A DNA stretch of 64,000 nucleotides from Cryptomeria japonica (Eukaryota > Streptophyta > Pinopsida > Cupressales > Cupressaceae): the NCBI RefSeq assembly GCF_030272615.1, contig NC_081412.1, positions 20,623,932 through 20,687,931 of the forward strand. Reading direction: 5' to 3'. A program made the translations under genes and the position numbers. Below, one piece after another: positions 24,641 to 34,799 of this stretch (the stretch's first letter is position 1; each line of letters opens with the position of its first letter). The notes under the pieces are model-generated. The model was not told the origin of the DNA. It saw nothing but the letters and a program-made list of their open reading frames with translations, and did not search any database.

Positions 24641-25813
24641 TTTAGAAAAAAAAAGTCCAAAAACACTCAAAAAAATTTTTTGACAAAATACCAAAAGCAA
24701 TCAATATCAATCTGCAAAATCCGAAAACATTCAAAAAACCAATTTAAAACTTGCAATAAATTGTCTCACAAGAATAAAACACCCCAACAGATGTCCAGCA
24801 AATACTTTGCATGAAGTTAAACAAAGGATACAACTATCCTGTCAAAACGTCTGCAATCACATTGATTAACTATCTAATCTATCGATTTATCAAACTATCA
24901 ACGCGATCAACATCTTGTCTTAAACAGAATCGGTACACTCGAAACCAGACAGATCGGTCTTATACGGGATCCAAAAATTCTAAAACCAGACATTATTAAA
25001 ATCACATAAAACATATCAAATCAAAGGCACAATCAGTCTAACTATTGATTTTTGTGTATTTTTGGTTGACTTTTTTTATCAAATTGGTGAAGATCATTAC
25101 TTTTAGCTACTTAAGTATGTCCAAAAGTGACTAGAGGAGCCATGATGGGCATGATCCTTTTCTTTGTTTGTTGTTTGTGGTTTGAACCAATGAAGTTCTG
25201 GGGCAATTTCTCTAGTGGGTGTCTGTGATAGGAGCATTCAACTTGTGAATGCCACACATACCTCAACCCCTAGTGTAATTCCCAGAATGGAGGGTTCATT
25301 CCTTGTATGTTATGTGTTTGTTTCTTTGCAAAGAGATGTCTATACTTCTTGGTTCCTCGTATCCTTGTGTAATAAGCTCCATTGTTATATAATAAGGCTC
25401 AATGATGATAATGTATTGCACTATGAATAAAACAATGAAGACTTTCTCATCAAAATTTCTATCATATCATCGAGTATCACATCAAAATCTAGCTTACAAA
25501 GATTGATTCAGTTGATTGATCATTTTCTACGTCTAACAACTAACAATTCTTCTAAGATATTCAACATGTATTTTGACACACAAAATAATAATAAAAATCA
25601 TCACATCACATGTTCATAATCATAATAAAATTTTCATCAACTATTATGCATCACAACATCAAATCACTGCATGATATCACATTCTTATTGCATTCATCAT
25701 CACAATAAGGAAACATTAGACCGTGAATTTCACCATCAAAAGCTCATCAAGAACGCATATCATATATATCATATAGAAATGTGTCAAAATACATCGTATC
25801 TACAACATCAAAA
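24641..25813 (+). other. Element A sequence beyond the antisense PMD gene's end
   Basis: AT-rich sequence with decaying repeat remnants. A 71-codon ORF at 25215-25430 has no recognisable motif and I do not support it as a gene. In PMD-gene orientation this is 3' flank. Confidence 0.4.
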
Positions 25814-27793
25814 TCAATATCGAATCTCTTGACCTATACTTCCTCTATCAGTAGGTGCGTCTCGACTAGCTCCAGCCTGTCCTGACGGTGCTCTAGGTGG
25901 ACCCATCAATCCCCTAATGCTAGTCTGTCAAGAGGTAGATCGACTCAATCTTCTCCCCATGAAAGCACAAAAACTAGGTTCCCTTTGACCCTCAGGGATA
26001 GCTCTCTCATAAGCCTTTCGATAATAAATAGCCTCCTGTGCAGCAGCAAAATATATATCTGCCTGGCTACGTGCCTCTGTCACGTACCCAAATAACTGAT
26101 CATATGGATCCATAGTGAATAGAGTCCTCCTAACTGCCTCATCCCTCTCCCTCTGTAATCAATCTCTCTTAGCAGATACCTAATCCCTCTCTATAGTCAA
26201 CTCCTCCATCACATGTCGATATTGATCCCTATCCTCCATTCGCTACTGCCGTAAAGTAGCAACCAAGTCCTCTAAATGCCTAACCTGATCTCTTAATCCC
26301 TCCTCATCTCCTCTCTCCACACTTATAGACTCTACATCCTAGGGCATCTCCACATCATAACCATCATCCCCACCCCCATCTCCATCACTGCTTGATGACA
26401 CTAATCCTGACTCATCACTCTCATCAGAACTTCTCATGGATGCAGTCTCTCCACCAATATCCACATCCTCCCTATCACTATCCACTTGCCCTGCAACCAC
26501 AGCAATCAGATCTATACCTCCTTTACCTCTACCTCATCCATCCCTACCTCCTCTACCTCTCCTCAACCCCTACCTCCTCCACCCCTATCCTCTCCACCTC
26601 TCCCTCTGGGACCCCTACCATGTCTAATCTCCTGAGCACCAATCGAAACTATTGGATCTGTCAAAGGTATAGGCATATGTTGTATCCACCATACACTATA
26701 CTGCGATGTGGACCCTAGATCTGCTACACCAAGATTCCATCCCCATAAAATAGGAGCAAGAGCATCAAACTCGGTAATAGCAACATGAGGCTGTATACAA
26801 GCACCCCAATCACCAACCCCTCGAGTAGTGCCAGCAAAATAGGTTGTCACGTTTGGGATACCATGTACTTCCCTGAACTATCTGAGCACATGGCCAGGAA
26901 GATGCATCTCAATAACCCTATGGCTACCAACATCTTGACCAATAAGATATCTCTTATGTCGACAAAAAGGGAGATGTTGAGCATCATCACTCCACCTAGG
27001 ACAAGTAAGATAAGGTCTCCATGAGAAGTACTGTAAGATATCAATCTGATGACGCAAATACAAGATGTTACCCGATGCCCTATGCCTCACACCAATAGTA
27101 TATCCATAAGCATATGGCTGCTCTGGCTCTAAATCTATATGTAATGTAGGATAGAAGATAGCTATGTGTTCCCAAGCCCATGTCTAAAGCAAAGTAATAC
27201 CACATCCCACTGATTTCTGCTGCAAGTAAACAACCCCATGCATCTGATGATACAAAGTGGCAAGAAGACAAGGACCCAAGCAAACACATGTTTGTCAATA
27301 ATCATATCATGTATAACATGCCCCATCCAATAGGAAAACCATGGGTGCGTCTATCAGGAATCAATAATCCAGCAACAGTGCAAGCAAGCACAACGATGAG
27401 ATCATCACAATTAAATTCATCCCAATGAATATCATAACTACCACAGATATGTAGATCCTACTCCTCACACTCAAACAATGTACACAAAGAAGAAATACCA
27501 TCATCACAATCAAAAGTAACTCACCTACCAGATATCGGAATGTGTAAAATACGCCACACATCCTCAAGTGTGATAGATGCCTCACCAGTCGATAGATGTA
27601 AAGAACATATCTCTTAATGCCACCGCTCAATCAAAATAGTAATCATAGCCCTATTAGTCGTAACCTCAGGAAAATCCTCTATATAATATAATCCAACATA
27701 TCGTAACAAAGTAGTATCCTCTGCATCCAACTCATGGCGCTGATCAAGACTATCTGGTCGTGTCTGCGTAGAAAGAAGTACTGGATAATGCGC
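25814..27793 (-). pseudogene. Antisense PMD gene of element A, exon 2
   Basis: A plant mobile domain protein on the strand opposite to gag-pol. From a TGTAG acceptor (27800-27794) the frame reads AHYPVLLSTQ, then RAMITILIERWH, LHLSTGEASITLEDVWRIL and IPISGR. Later come TWAWEHIAIFYPTLHIDLEP, LRHQIDILQYFSWRPYLTCP and YSVWWIQHMPIPLTDP, all typical of the PMD family. A Gly/Arg-rich linker, an acidic stretch and a probable coiled coil follow before the final stop at 25814-25816. Several stops (for example in ERWH*E) and frame changes near 27.3 and 26.5 kb make it a pseudogene. PMD ORFs are known as extra ORFs in some Tat elements. Confidence 0.75.
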
Positions 27794-27879
27794 CTACATT
27801 TGGAAAATATAAAAATGATTCAACTACATCATCAAAACTATCAGGATGCATAAACTGAAGGAAAAAGGCCTTTATTATC

Positions 27880-28026
27880 AATTGTGATTCAAAATTACCA
27901 ATTACGAAGAAAAATAAGCAAATGTGACATACTTATGCCAAATGTGAATCAAATGTATCATATGCGACACAACATTAACAATTGCGACATAAATATCAAT
28001 TACGACGCGTTGATCTCAATTGCAAC
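27880..28026 (-). repeat. TCGCAATTG motif array in PMD intron, part 1
   Basis: Read in PMD sense (minus strand) this holds repeated ATGTCGCAATTG-like copies (variants GTCACATTTG, GTCGCATATG, GTCGTAATTG). The motif is the one in element A's gag-pol leader. Element F inserted inside the array at 28027. Confidence 0.6.
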
Positions 28027-29235
28027 TGTAGCGTCCTAAAATTGTGACACTTGCAATTTCGACTGCATTTGGGTCTTCACGATGGCGATGCAACACGGAA
28101 CCTGAATGGAGACCCCGAAACTTGTTCATGACATCAAAAACTGCATTTTTCAGCACCCTGGCCTGATCCTCCTTGCACCCTGCTGTCCCTGGAGGTGCGA
28201 CCATGGTGCCCAGCGTCCTGGTCCCTGGCCCTATTTTGGGCCTGGTCTCTTATGGGGCTTCGGGTCTTTAAGTTTCCAAATTGGAAAATAATGTTTCCTG
28301 GTCGACCTAAGGTTGGGAAAATCAATCTATTAACCCTAATTGACAAGTATATAAACTACATTTCCTCTCCCATTTGAGGAGGTCGAAAATAAGAAGGACA
28401 TATGTGTACAAGACGCGGAAACGATATTCAAACATTCAAGCATTCAAGCATTCAAGCATTCCTTCAAGCAATTGAGCATTCTAAGTCTCCATTCAAGGCT
28501 AAGTGTTGCATTCAAGACAAGGATTCAACCATTGAAGAGGAGATCACATACAACATACAACATATTACATACATTACACCTTCGCATGTAAGAATACAAA
28601 CATTCTTACAACAAGGTATCAGTACTTGTTTACATTACAAACATTTACATTTACAGCATTCTCATTTCTTGGTTAATTCCAAAACTAGGGTTTGACCTAA
28701 AGGCAAACCCCTCATCCCTAACCCCCCAATCGTCCTCTCTTTTCTGTGTGTAGGTTGCAGGTACGCAGCTATAATTGAAGATCTGGAATCCTTGTGCAGA
28801 GACGAACAGATCCCCCTTCGTTTCGCGGATTTTTCGGAGGACCGTGTGCACGTCGGGCGCCATCATCCCATCAACTTTCACTCAAATTTGTAGAACAGCA
28901 CCGTCTTGACATTTTACTACTAATTCAAGGTCTGCAGCTTCATCCCATATCCCTATCTCTGTTTATAAGCGAATATTTCCTACTTTACATGCATTCCTAG
29001 TTCAATCTTTCTATCTATATTCTTTACAAAAGACGGTATCCTTGCTATCTTAACCCTTGAAACTCATCTAGAATCCAATCTTGCATTGCGTGGGATTGGA
29101 TCTTGTGGGTTTCAACCCCTCTTTTGAATGTAAAGTCTCTCCTAAGTGAAAACCATCAACCCTAGTGACTCTCCCTTCTCTCTCCTTGGAGTCGGGGAGG
29201 GGAGAACGACTAGGGTTTGATTTTTCCGCTTTACA
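28027..29235 (+). repeat. 5' LTR of element F
   Basis: It starts TGTAGCGTCCTAAAATTG and ends CGCTTTACA. The ORFs inside (for example 28402-28695) recur in the other LTR as copies and have no domain. A TATA-like TATATAAAC near 28349 may be the element's promoter. Confidence 0.9.
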
Positions 29236-29238
29236 TTT

Positions 29239-29256
29239 TGGTGAACCCGACGTGAA
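29239..29256 (+). other. Primer-binding site of element F
   Basis: TGGTGAACCCGACGTGAA lies three bases after the LTR, identical to the site of element A. Confidence 0.75.
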
Positions 29257-30419
29257 CATCCTCATTCTAATTATTCATGGTTAGATCTGAAAATTTTGCC
29301 TTCCTAATTATATTTCCATGTTTGATCTTTTACAAATTTTAGAGGTTGATTGCATAAAAAACCCTAAAATTTTCTTTTTAGTAATTAAACTTGTGAAATG
29401 TTTAATTGTTAATGATTGTTTCAGACCTACCCTTCTATTGCAAATTGTCAATTCATATTTGTGCTTTAATTCTGAAAATTAAGTGGTTAAATGTCAAAAC
29501 CCTAATTTTTAAGACCTTCTTGATTCAACCTTTGACTGATAATTTCACTGATCAAAACACCTCCAAATCGGCTGTAACTTTGGATTCCGCAATAAAATCA
29601 CAATATCTTTCATCCCTGAAAATTTGTAAAAAATTGCGAGGACCGTGTGCACCTCGAGCGCCCTCATCCCCGACATTTTTTCCAAAATTTTGGGAGCTAG
29701 ATCTTACTGTATTTTTCTGCTAAAATCCAGAATTTTGGCTGATTTTATCAATTTTAACATCTTTAAAATTAAAGTCAAAGTTGGTCTACAAATTGCTTGG
29801 ATTGAGTCTTCTGATCATTCAAAAATTGTTGAAATTAAAATTCATATCAAAATTGTGTTTCTTACAGTCCTAAATCTGAAAAGTGTGTTGACATTCATTC
29901 GAAATTTCACTGTTTTATTCAAATTTTTACAATTTGTGACTTTTGAAATTAAGTGTTTAATTGCAACAACCTTGATTTCCACTTTCAAATTCGAATTTTG
30001 CATGAAATCGAGTCAACTTTTAAATTTCAAAACTTGCATTACTTTTGGTATTCCCTCTAAAATCATAAAATTCAAAATTTCAGTTTCCCTCTCTTTTTCA
30101 AAATTCAAATTTTACATTTTTCAACAATATTGGTAGGGTTCAATTTTGAGATTGCAACTTTAATTTGGCCTATCTACAGATCGTAAAATCACTCAATTTT
30201 TTCAGATTAGCTTTAAAATCATCATAACTTTCATCCCTGAAAATTTCAAAAAAAGTTGCGAGGACCGTGTGCACTCCGTTCGCCACAGTCCCGGACATTT
30301 TTTCCGAAATTTCGGGAGATTGTCCTGATTGCATTTAACAGCTTAAATCTAGGAGATTGGCTGATTTTATTGAAATTTTCTACCTCTAAAATTCAAAATC
30401 TTCTCTCTTTCTTTAATGC
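29257..30419 (+). other. Leader of element F with a direct repeat
   Basis: AT-rich untranslated leader. Segments of about 150 bp at 29611-29757 and 30232-30378 are diverged direct repeats centred on TTGCGAGGACCGTGTGCAC and a following GACATTTTTTCC. The same GAGGACCGTGTGCAC core occurs once in each LTR (about 28838 and 33822). The ORF at 29645-30136 is AT-rich and unsupported. Confidence 0.6.
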
Positions 30420-30602
30420 ATGAGTTTTACAACAATAAGTCCTACTTACACTATTCCCATTCGACGAAGCCTTAGAATTAAGTCTTTCCAAGGTGTAATT
30501 ACCGAGGAGATGGAACCTAATTTGAATGGCCTTTTTAACGAGGACATGGGTAATTCCTCTAATCCTCTTATGATGAAGAAGCTCTCCATGAGGTTTCTGT
30601 AG
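30420..30602 (+). CDS. Short ORF, probable frame-shifted N-terminus of F gag
   Basis: 60 codons starting MSFTTISPTYTIPIRRS. It overlaps in position the upstream extension of the main gag frame: the gag frame just before 30617 reads YDEEALHEVSVEQLSKVDNQ while this ORF runs out of frame over the same bases. A single frameshift near 30570 would join the two. It may instead be a separate small ORF. Confidence 0.4.
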   Translation: MSFTTISPTYTIPIRRSLRIKSFQGVITEEMEPNLNGLFNEDMGNSSNPLMMKKLSMRFL

Positions 30603-30616
30603 AACAACTTTCAAAA

Positions 30617-32284
30617 GTGGATAACCAATTTGATGATTTTCGACAATGGATGTCTCAAGAATACCCAGATAGTGAAGCTCTTTCCTTAATTGAGGGTCTA
30701 AAACATATGGTTCAAAGTGATAAGAATGGAATTGATATTTTGCGTGGTATTGCACACATTGTGGATTCGAATGTGATGCCTATGAAAAGTTGTGCCGAAA
30801 CCTTAGGTTATACACAACCTCCTACTCAAGTTAATCATTCTATTCCTTTGACAACTCCTATTGCTAGTATACCTACTTTTACATCAAACATAATGACTAC
30901 TTCAATACAAGACGTTCCTCCTATGATCACTAATCATGGGGGCAATCCTTCTTCTTCAATCAACCCTCTTCCTTCATTCAATCCGACTTCTTCATTCATT
31001 CCTTCAATGAGTGTTCCTATTATATCTCCACAAATGAACATGACGCAAGGGGGCAATTCATTTAACCCTTCCATTCCTCCTTGTAGTGTTCCTCCTTTCC
31101 AATCATCTCCTATGACTAACTATCATAGTGTCCCACCACCCTACTCTCTACCTTCTTTCAATAACATAACACCTCCATCACAATCTAACACATCTAACAT
31201 GAACTCTTCGACTGAAGCGACCATTAACAATCTTGCACAAACTGTCTCTTCTTTACAGCAACAAATTGCCTCTATGAATCAATCTAAGTTTAGTGTGCCC
31301 ACATTTGATGTTGCGAGCCCACTTTCTCTTGACATTGTTCGAGCTATCCCCCCTAAACATGTTGAAATTCTGCATTTGGAGCTTTATAATGGTAAGGGTG
31401 ATCCTCTAACACATGTTAAGACCTTTCAAACAATATGTATTGATTTTGCTTATGACCAAAGGTTGCTTGCAAAACTGTTTACTAGAACATTAAGAGATAA
31501 AGCCCTACAATGGTATTGCTCGTTGCCTTCGTATTCTATTACTTCTTTCGAACAACTCGCAAATGCTTTTATTCAACAATTTCAAAACAATATAAGTCCT
31601 AAAGTTACTTTGATTGATTTAATGCATTGTAAACAAGGTGTTAAAGAAAAAGTGACTGATTTCATTGGTAGATATAAGCATTTATATGCTCAAATTTCTT
31701 TTCCAGTGCCTGACAATGATATTCAAAGAATCTTTATTTCTAATTTACAAAAAGACATTAGAGAAAAGCTCCTGTTTTCTGAGTTTACTTCTTTCCAACA
31801 GTTGTGCGCAACTCTTCACAATTATCAACTGACTGTGAGTCAAATGGAACAAGCAAATCCTATGGCTCCGAGTGATAAGGGTGATAGTAGTCAACAACCA
31901 TTTGGGAAGTTTAAACCGAACAGAGAGTTCATTAAATTCAATGAAAACATCATCAACAACAATGTGAATGCGGCATCAGGTATGCCTCCTATTTCTAAGT
32001 TTTTCAAGAAAGAAAGAAAGTTTACTCCTTTGAATGAATCATTGCATAGTATTATGAATAAGTTATTGGAACAAAATGTGCTTACTCTTCCTCCTATAAG
32101 GCAAATAGATCCTGCAAAGATTAATTCACCCTATTTTGATAACAAATCTTTTTGTCAATTTCATCGTCATCCTGGGCACAATACTGAAAAATGTTTTGCT
32201 TTAAAGGGTAGAATTCAAGATTTGATTGATAATAATACTATTTCTATTTCTGGAGTGAATGATAAAGGCAACACATTAGCATAG
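30617..32284 (+). CDS. gag: Element F gag, 555 codons, intact
   Basis: Long open frame. The N-terminal third is Pro/Ser/Asn-rich. The capsid-like core (about 31370-31850) has LYNGKGDPLTHVKTF, DKALQWYCSLPSYSITSFEQ, FIQQFQNN and FIGRYKHLYAQI. A C-terminal zinc-knuckle-like CQFHRHPGHNTEKC (about 32155-32196) is followed by LKGRIQDLID, the same arrangement as in the Tat gags of A and D. The displayed start at 30617 is a GTG within a longer frame, so the true N-terminus is uncertain. The stop TAG at 32282-32284 is followed by no pol. Gag would package the F RNA. Confidence 0.8.
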   Translation: MDNQFDDFRQWMSQEYPDSEALSLIEGLKHMVQSDKNGIDILRGIAHIVDSNVMPMKSCAETLGYTQPPTQVNHSIPLTTPIASIPTFTSNIMTTSIQDVPPMITNHGGNPSSSINPLPSFNPTSSFIPSMSVPIISPQMNMTQGGNSFNPSIPPCSVPPFQSSPMTNYHSVPPPYSLPSFNNITPPSQSNTSNMNSSTEATINNLAQTVSSLQQQIASMNQSKFSVPTFDVASPLSLDIVRAIPPKHVEILHLELYNGKGDPLTHVKTFQTICIDFAYDQRLLAKLFTRTLRDKALQWYCSLPSYSITSFEQLANAFIQQFQNNISPKVTLIDLMHCKQGVKEKVTDFIGRYKHLYAQISFPVPDNDIQRIFISNLQKDIREKLLFSEFTSFQQLCATLHNYQLTVSQMEQANPMAPSDKGDSSQQPFGKFKPNREFIKFNENIINNNVNAASGMPPISKFFKKERKFTPLNESLHSIMNKLLEQNVLTLPPIRQIDPAKINSPYFDNKSFCQFHRHPGHNTEKCFALKGRIQDLIDNNTISISGVNDKGNTLA

Positions 32285-32996
32285 CAGACTCTCTCCTCCT
32301 CTCTTTTGTTACTTCTTCTATATGTTATTCTCATTCTTCTATTTGTTGTCCTTAGTGTTGTCTACTTGAGGACGATGCAAAGCATTGAGATCTCTTTTGG
32401 TCTCTCTCATGTTGACTCAAAAGACACATGTGTTCCCTTCTTCTAGGTGACCTTCCTTGATTGGGGAATGAAGAACAATTATGCATACATACATATGATA
32501 TACATGAATTATCATACAGCATACTGACCCCGAGGAAAGTGAAGTCACCTCGTGCTTTGTGTTTTGTGTCTATTATCCTTGGGTTTATCTCACACTTGGG
32601 GGCTAAATCTTTGTGATAACGTGCTCCTTTCCCTTCTCATTTTGTGTATCACTACCTTAAAGAAATCACCCCCGTTGAGGCGTGTGCGATCGCTTTAACG
32701 TAGGGGGGCATACACCCTGTCTATCTCTTTAGGATACTTGAAAATTTCTTGGCGAACTTAGCTTTGCCTTGAAAATTTTCGATATTTCTCTTACATGACT
32801 CATAGTGAGGGAACCTTACTACTGATAGTCATGGTTCTCCCTCGTGATCTTCCCTTTTACTTTGTTAATCGAAGTCGTAAGATCCTTAGTCCACTGGGGG
32901 CTTGGTGTATCTTGCCTCCTTGACGTGGTGAAAGTTTTTCAATGTTGTTTCCTTGTACTTTACCGGAAGTATGAGCGTACGCTTATACTCCCGCTA
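32285..32996 (+). other. Element F region downstream of gag, non-coding
   Basis: About 710 bases without pol remnants. It carries several G-rich tracts, such as CACTTGGGGGCTAAAT (about 32592) and CCACTGGGGGC (about 32898), that resemble the real purine tract. No ORF is credible. Confidence 0.6.
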
Positions 32997-33010
32997 AAGT
33001 GGGGGCTAAA
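32997..33010 (+). other. Polypurine tract of element F
   Basis: AAGTGGGGGCTAAA abuts the 3' LTR start at 33011. Confidence 0.7.
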
Positions 33011-34219
33011 TGTAGCATCCTAAAATTGCGACACTTGCAATTTCGACTGCATTTGGGTCTTCACAATGGCTATGCAACACGGAACCTGAATGGAGACCCT
33101 GAAACTTGTTCATGACATCAAAAACTGCATTTTTCAGCACCCTGGCCTGATCCTCCTTGCACCCTATTGTCCCTGGAGGTGGGACCATGGCACCCAGCGC
33201 CCTAGTCCCTGGCCCTATTTTGGGCCCGGTCTCTTATGGGGCTTCGGGTCTTTAAGTTTGCAAATTGGAAAATAATGTTTCCTGGTCGGCCTAAGGTCAG
33301 GAAAATCAGTCTATCAAACCTAATTGACAAGTATATAAACTACATTTCCTCTCCCATTTGAGGAGGTCGAAAATAAGAAGGACATATGTGTACAAGACGC
33401 GGAAACGATATTCAAACATTCAAGCATTCAAGCATTCAAGCATTCCTTCAAGCAATTGAGCATTCTAAGTCTCCATTCAAGGCTAAGTGTTGCATTCAAG
33501 ACAAGGATTCAACCATTGAAGAGGAGATCACATACAACATACAACATATTACATACATTACACCTTCGCATGTAAGAATACAAACATTCTTACAACAAGG
33601 TATCAGTACTTGTTTACATTACAAACATTTACATTTACAGCATTCTCATTTCTTGGTTAATTCCAAAACCAGGGTTTGACCTAAAGGCAAACCCCTCATC
33701 CCTAACCCCCCAATCGTCCTCTCTTTTCTATGTGTAGGTTGCAGGTACGCGGCTGTAATTGAAGATCTGGAATCCTTGTGCAGAGACGAACAGATCCCCC
33801 TTCATTTCGCGAATTTTTTGGAGGACCGTGTGCACGCCAGGCGCCATCGTCCCATCAACTTTCACTCAAATTTGTAGAACAGCACCGTCTTGACATTTTA
33901 CTGCTAATTCCAGGTCCGCAGCTTCATCCCATATCCCTATCTCTGTTTATAAGCGAATATTTCCTACTTTACATGCATTCCTAGTTCAATCTTTCTATCT
34001 ATATTCTTTACAAAAGACGGTATCCTTGCTATCTTAACCCTTGAAACTCATCTAGAATCCAATCTTGCATTGCGTGAGATTGGATCTTGTGGGTTTCAAC
34101 CCCTCTTTTGAATGTAAAGTCTCTCCTAAGTGAAAACCATCAACCCTAGTGACTCTCCCTTCTCTCTCCTTGGAGTCGGGGAGGGGAGAACGACTAGGGT
34201 TCGATTTTTTCGCTTTACA
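33011..34219 (+). repeat. 3' LTR of element F
   Basis: It starts TGTAGCATCCTAAAATTG and ends CGCTTTACA, the same length as 28027-29235. Differences between the copies are mostly C/T and G/A transitions. Confidence 0.9.
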
Positions 34220-34262
34220 GCAACATAATTAAGTCAATTGTGGCAATATCATACTTAATTGC
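34220..34262 (-). repeat. TCGCAATTG motif array in PMD intron, part 2
   Basis: Continuation of the array split by F. On the minus strand it reads ATGTCGCAATTAAG and CCACAATTGAC. Confidence 0.5.
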
Positions 34263-34345
34263 GACATGCATGAAAAATGACACACCAAAAAATGGTTAAC
34301 AAATTTACAAAATATAGACAAAAACAAGCAAAAAATCAAGCAACT

Positions 34346-34426
34346 CAGCATGCCACCAATGTTGGGAGGTCTCTGATAAGATCGCACTCGCTCGGATAAA
34401 TGCAGCCTCACTCTATGACCTGCCAT
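34346..34426 (-). pseudogene. Antisense PMD gene of element A, exon 1
   Basis: ATG at 34426-34424 opens 27 codons (MAGHRVRL... RVRSYQRPPNIGGML). This parallels exon 1 of the PMD gene in element D (MAFVHRF... RVRRFQRPAEVGEL) and ends at the equivalent position. D has a GTAAGT donor there; here the aligned bases read AGTTGC, so the donor is lost. The 3' partner exon is at 27793-25814, with F inserted in the intron. A TATA-like TATAAAT lies 99 bases upstream. Confidence 0.65.
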
Positions 34427-34518
34427 TTCGCTCCAGGGATGCCAAAAGCTCTAATATCTCTAAGAAATTTTTTTATTTTTTTTAAATGCAAATGAGGTCA
34501 AATTCATACCAATCCTCA

Positions 34519-34525
34519 ATTTATA
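34519..34525 (-). promoter_or_regulatory. TATA-like box upstream of A's PMD exon 1
   Basis: TATAAAT on the minus strand, 99 nt before the PMD ATG. Element D has TATAAGATA 91-99 nt before its PMD ATG. The shared position supports a real antisense promoter inside the elements, though AT-rich sequence gives such boxes by chance. Confidence 0.4.
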
Positions 34526-34785
34526 AGCTCAAAAATTAGGGTTTCTTGACTTAAACGCCCGTAGACCCCTCCAGCTTCAACGTAGTTTTAGACATAGCAA
34601 ACGAGATCAAAACTCTTTCAAACTTCATATTATCACTATCGAGCATATTTCCGAAAAACTCATCTTCGATCCAAAAAATTTCGACCACTTTTTCTGAGGG
34701 GGCATTATACCCTAGTGTCACCAAGGCATACTGGGGCAGTTTTTCTTTTCATTTTCTTTGAAACAACGTCGTTTCGACATTGTCT

Positions 34786-34799
34786 CAAAGAGGAGCAAA
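34786..34799 (+). other. Polypurine tract of element A
   Basis: CAAAGAGGAGCAAA abuts TGTAGACACC. Element D has the homologous CGACA...TTGTCTCAAAAAGGGGCAAAA arrangement (written with the gap) before its 3' LTR. Confidence 0.7.

Larger units (their letters stand above)
28027..34219 (+). mobile_element. Element F: gag-only LTR retrotransposon (TR-GAG type)
   Basis: 6193 bp with two 1209-bp LTRs and a perfect 5-bp target duplication, GCAAC (28022-28026 and 34220-34224). The internal region holds a primer site, a repeat-bearing leader, one gag ORF and a purine tract, but no protease, RT, RNase H or integrase. LTRs are about 97% identical by eye, so insertion is fairly recent. Because pol is absent while gag stays open, F must use another element's enzymes. 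Its primer site is identical to that of element A. It lies in the intron of A's antisense PMD gene. Confidence 0.9.

Noticed and set aside
26392-26718. Plus-strand Tyr/Pro-rich ORF
   Set aside because: Reverse shadow of the Gly/Arg-rich linker of A's PMD exon 2.
28402-28695. ORF of 97 codons identical to one at 33386-33679
   Set aside because: Both lie at the same place in the two LTRs of element F; identity reflects LTR duplication. No domain or codon evidence.
29645-30136. 163-codon ORF in F's leader
   Set aside because: Phe/Ile/Lys-rich translation of AT-rich sequence, overlapping the leader direct repeat; no motif.
32594-32912. G-rich tracts as extra polypurine tracts in F
   Set aside because: Only the tract at 32997-33010 abuts an LTR start; the others are noted but have no LTR after them.
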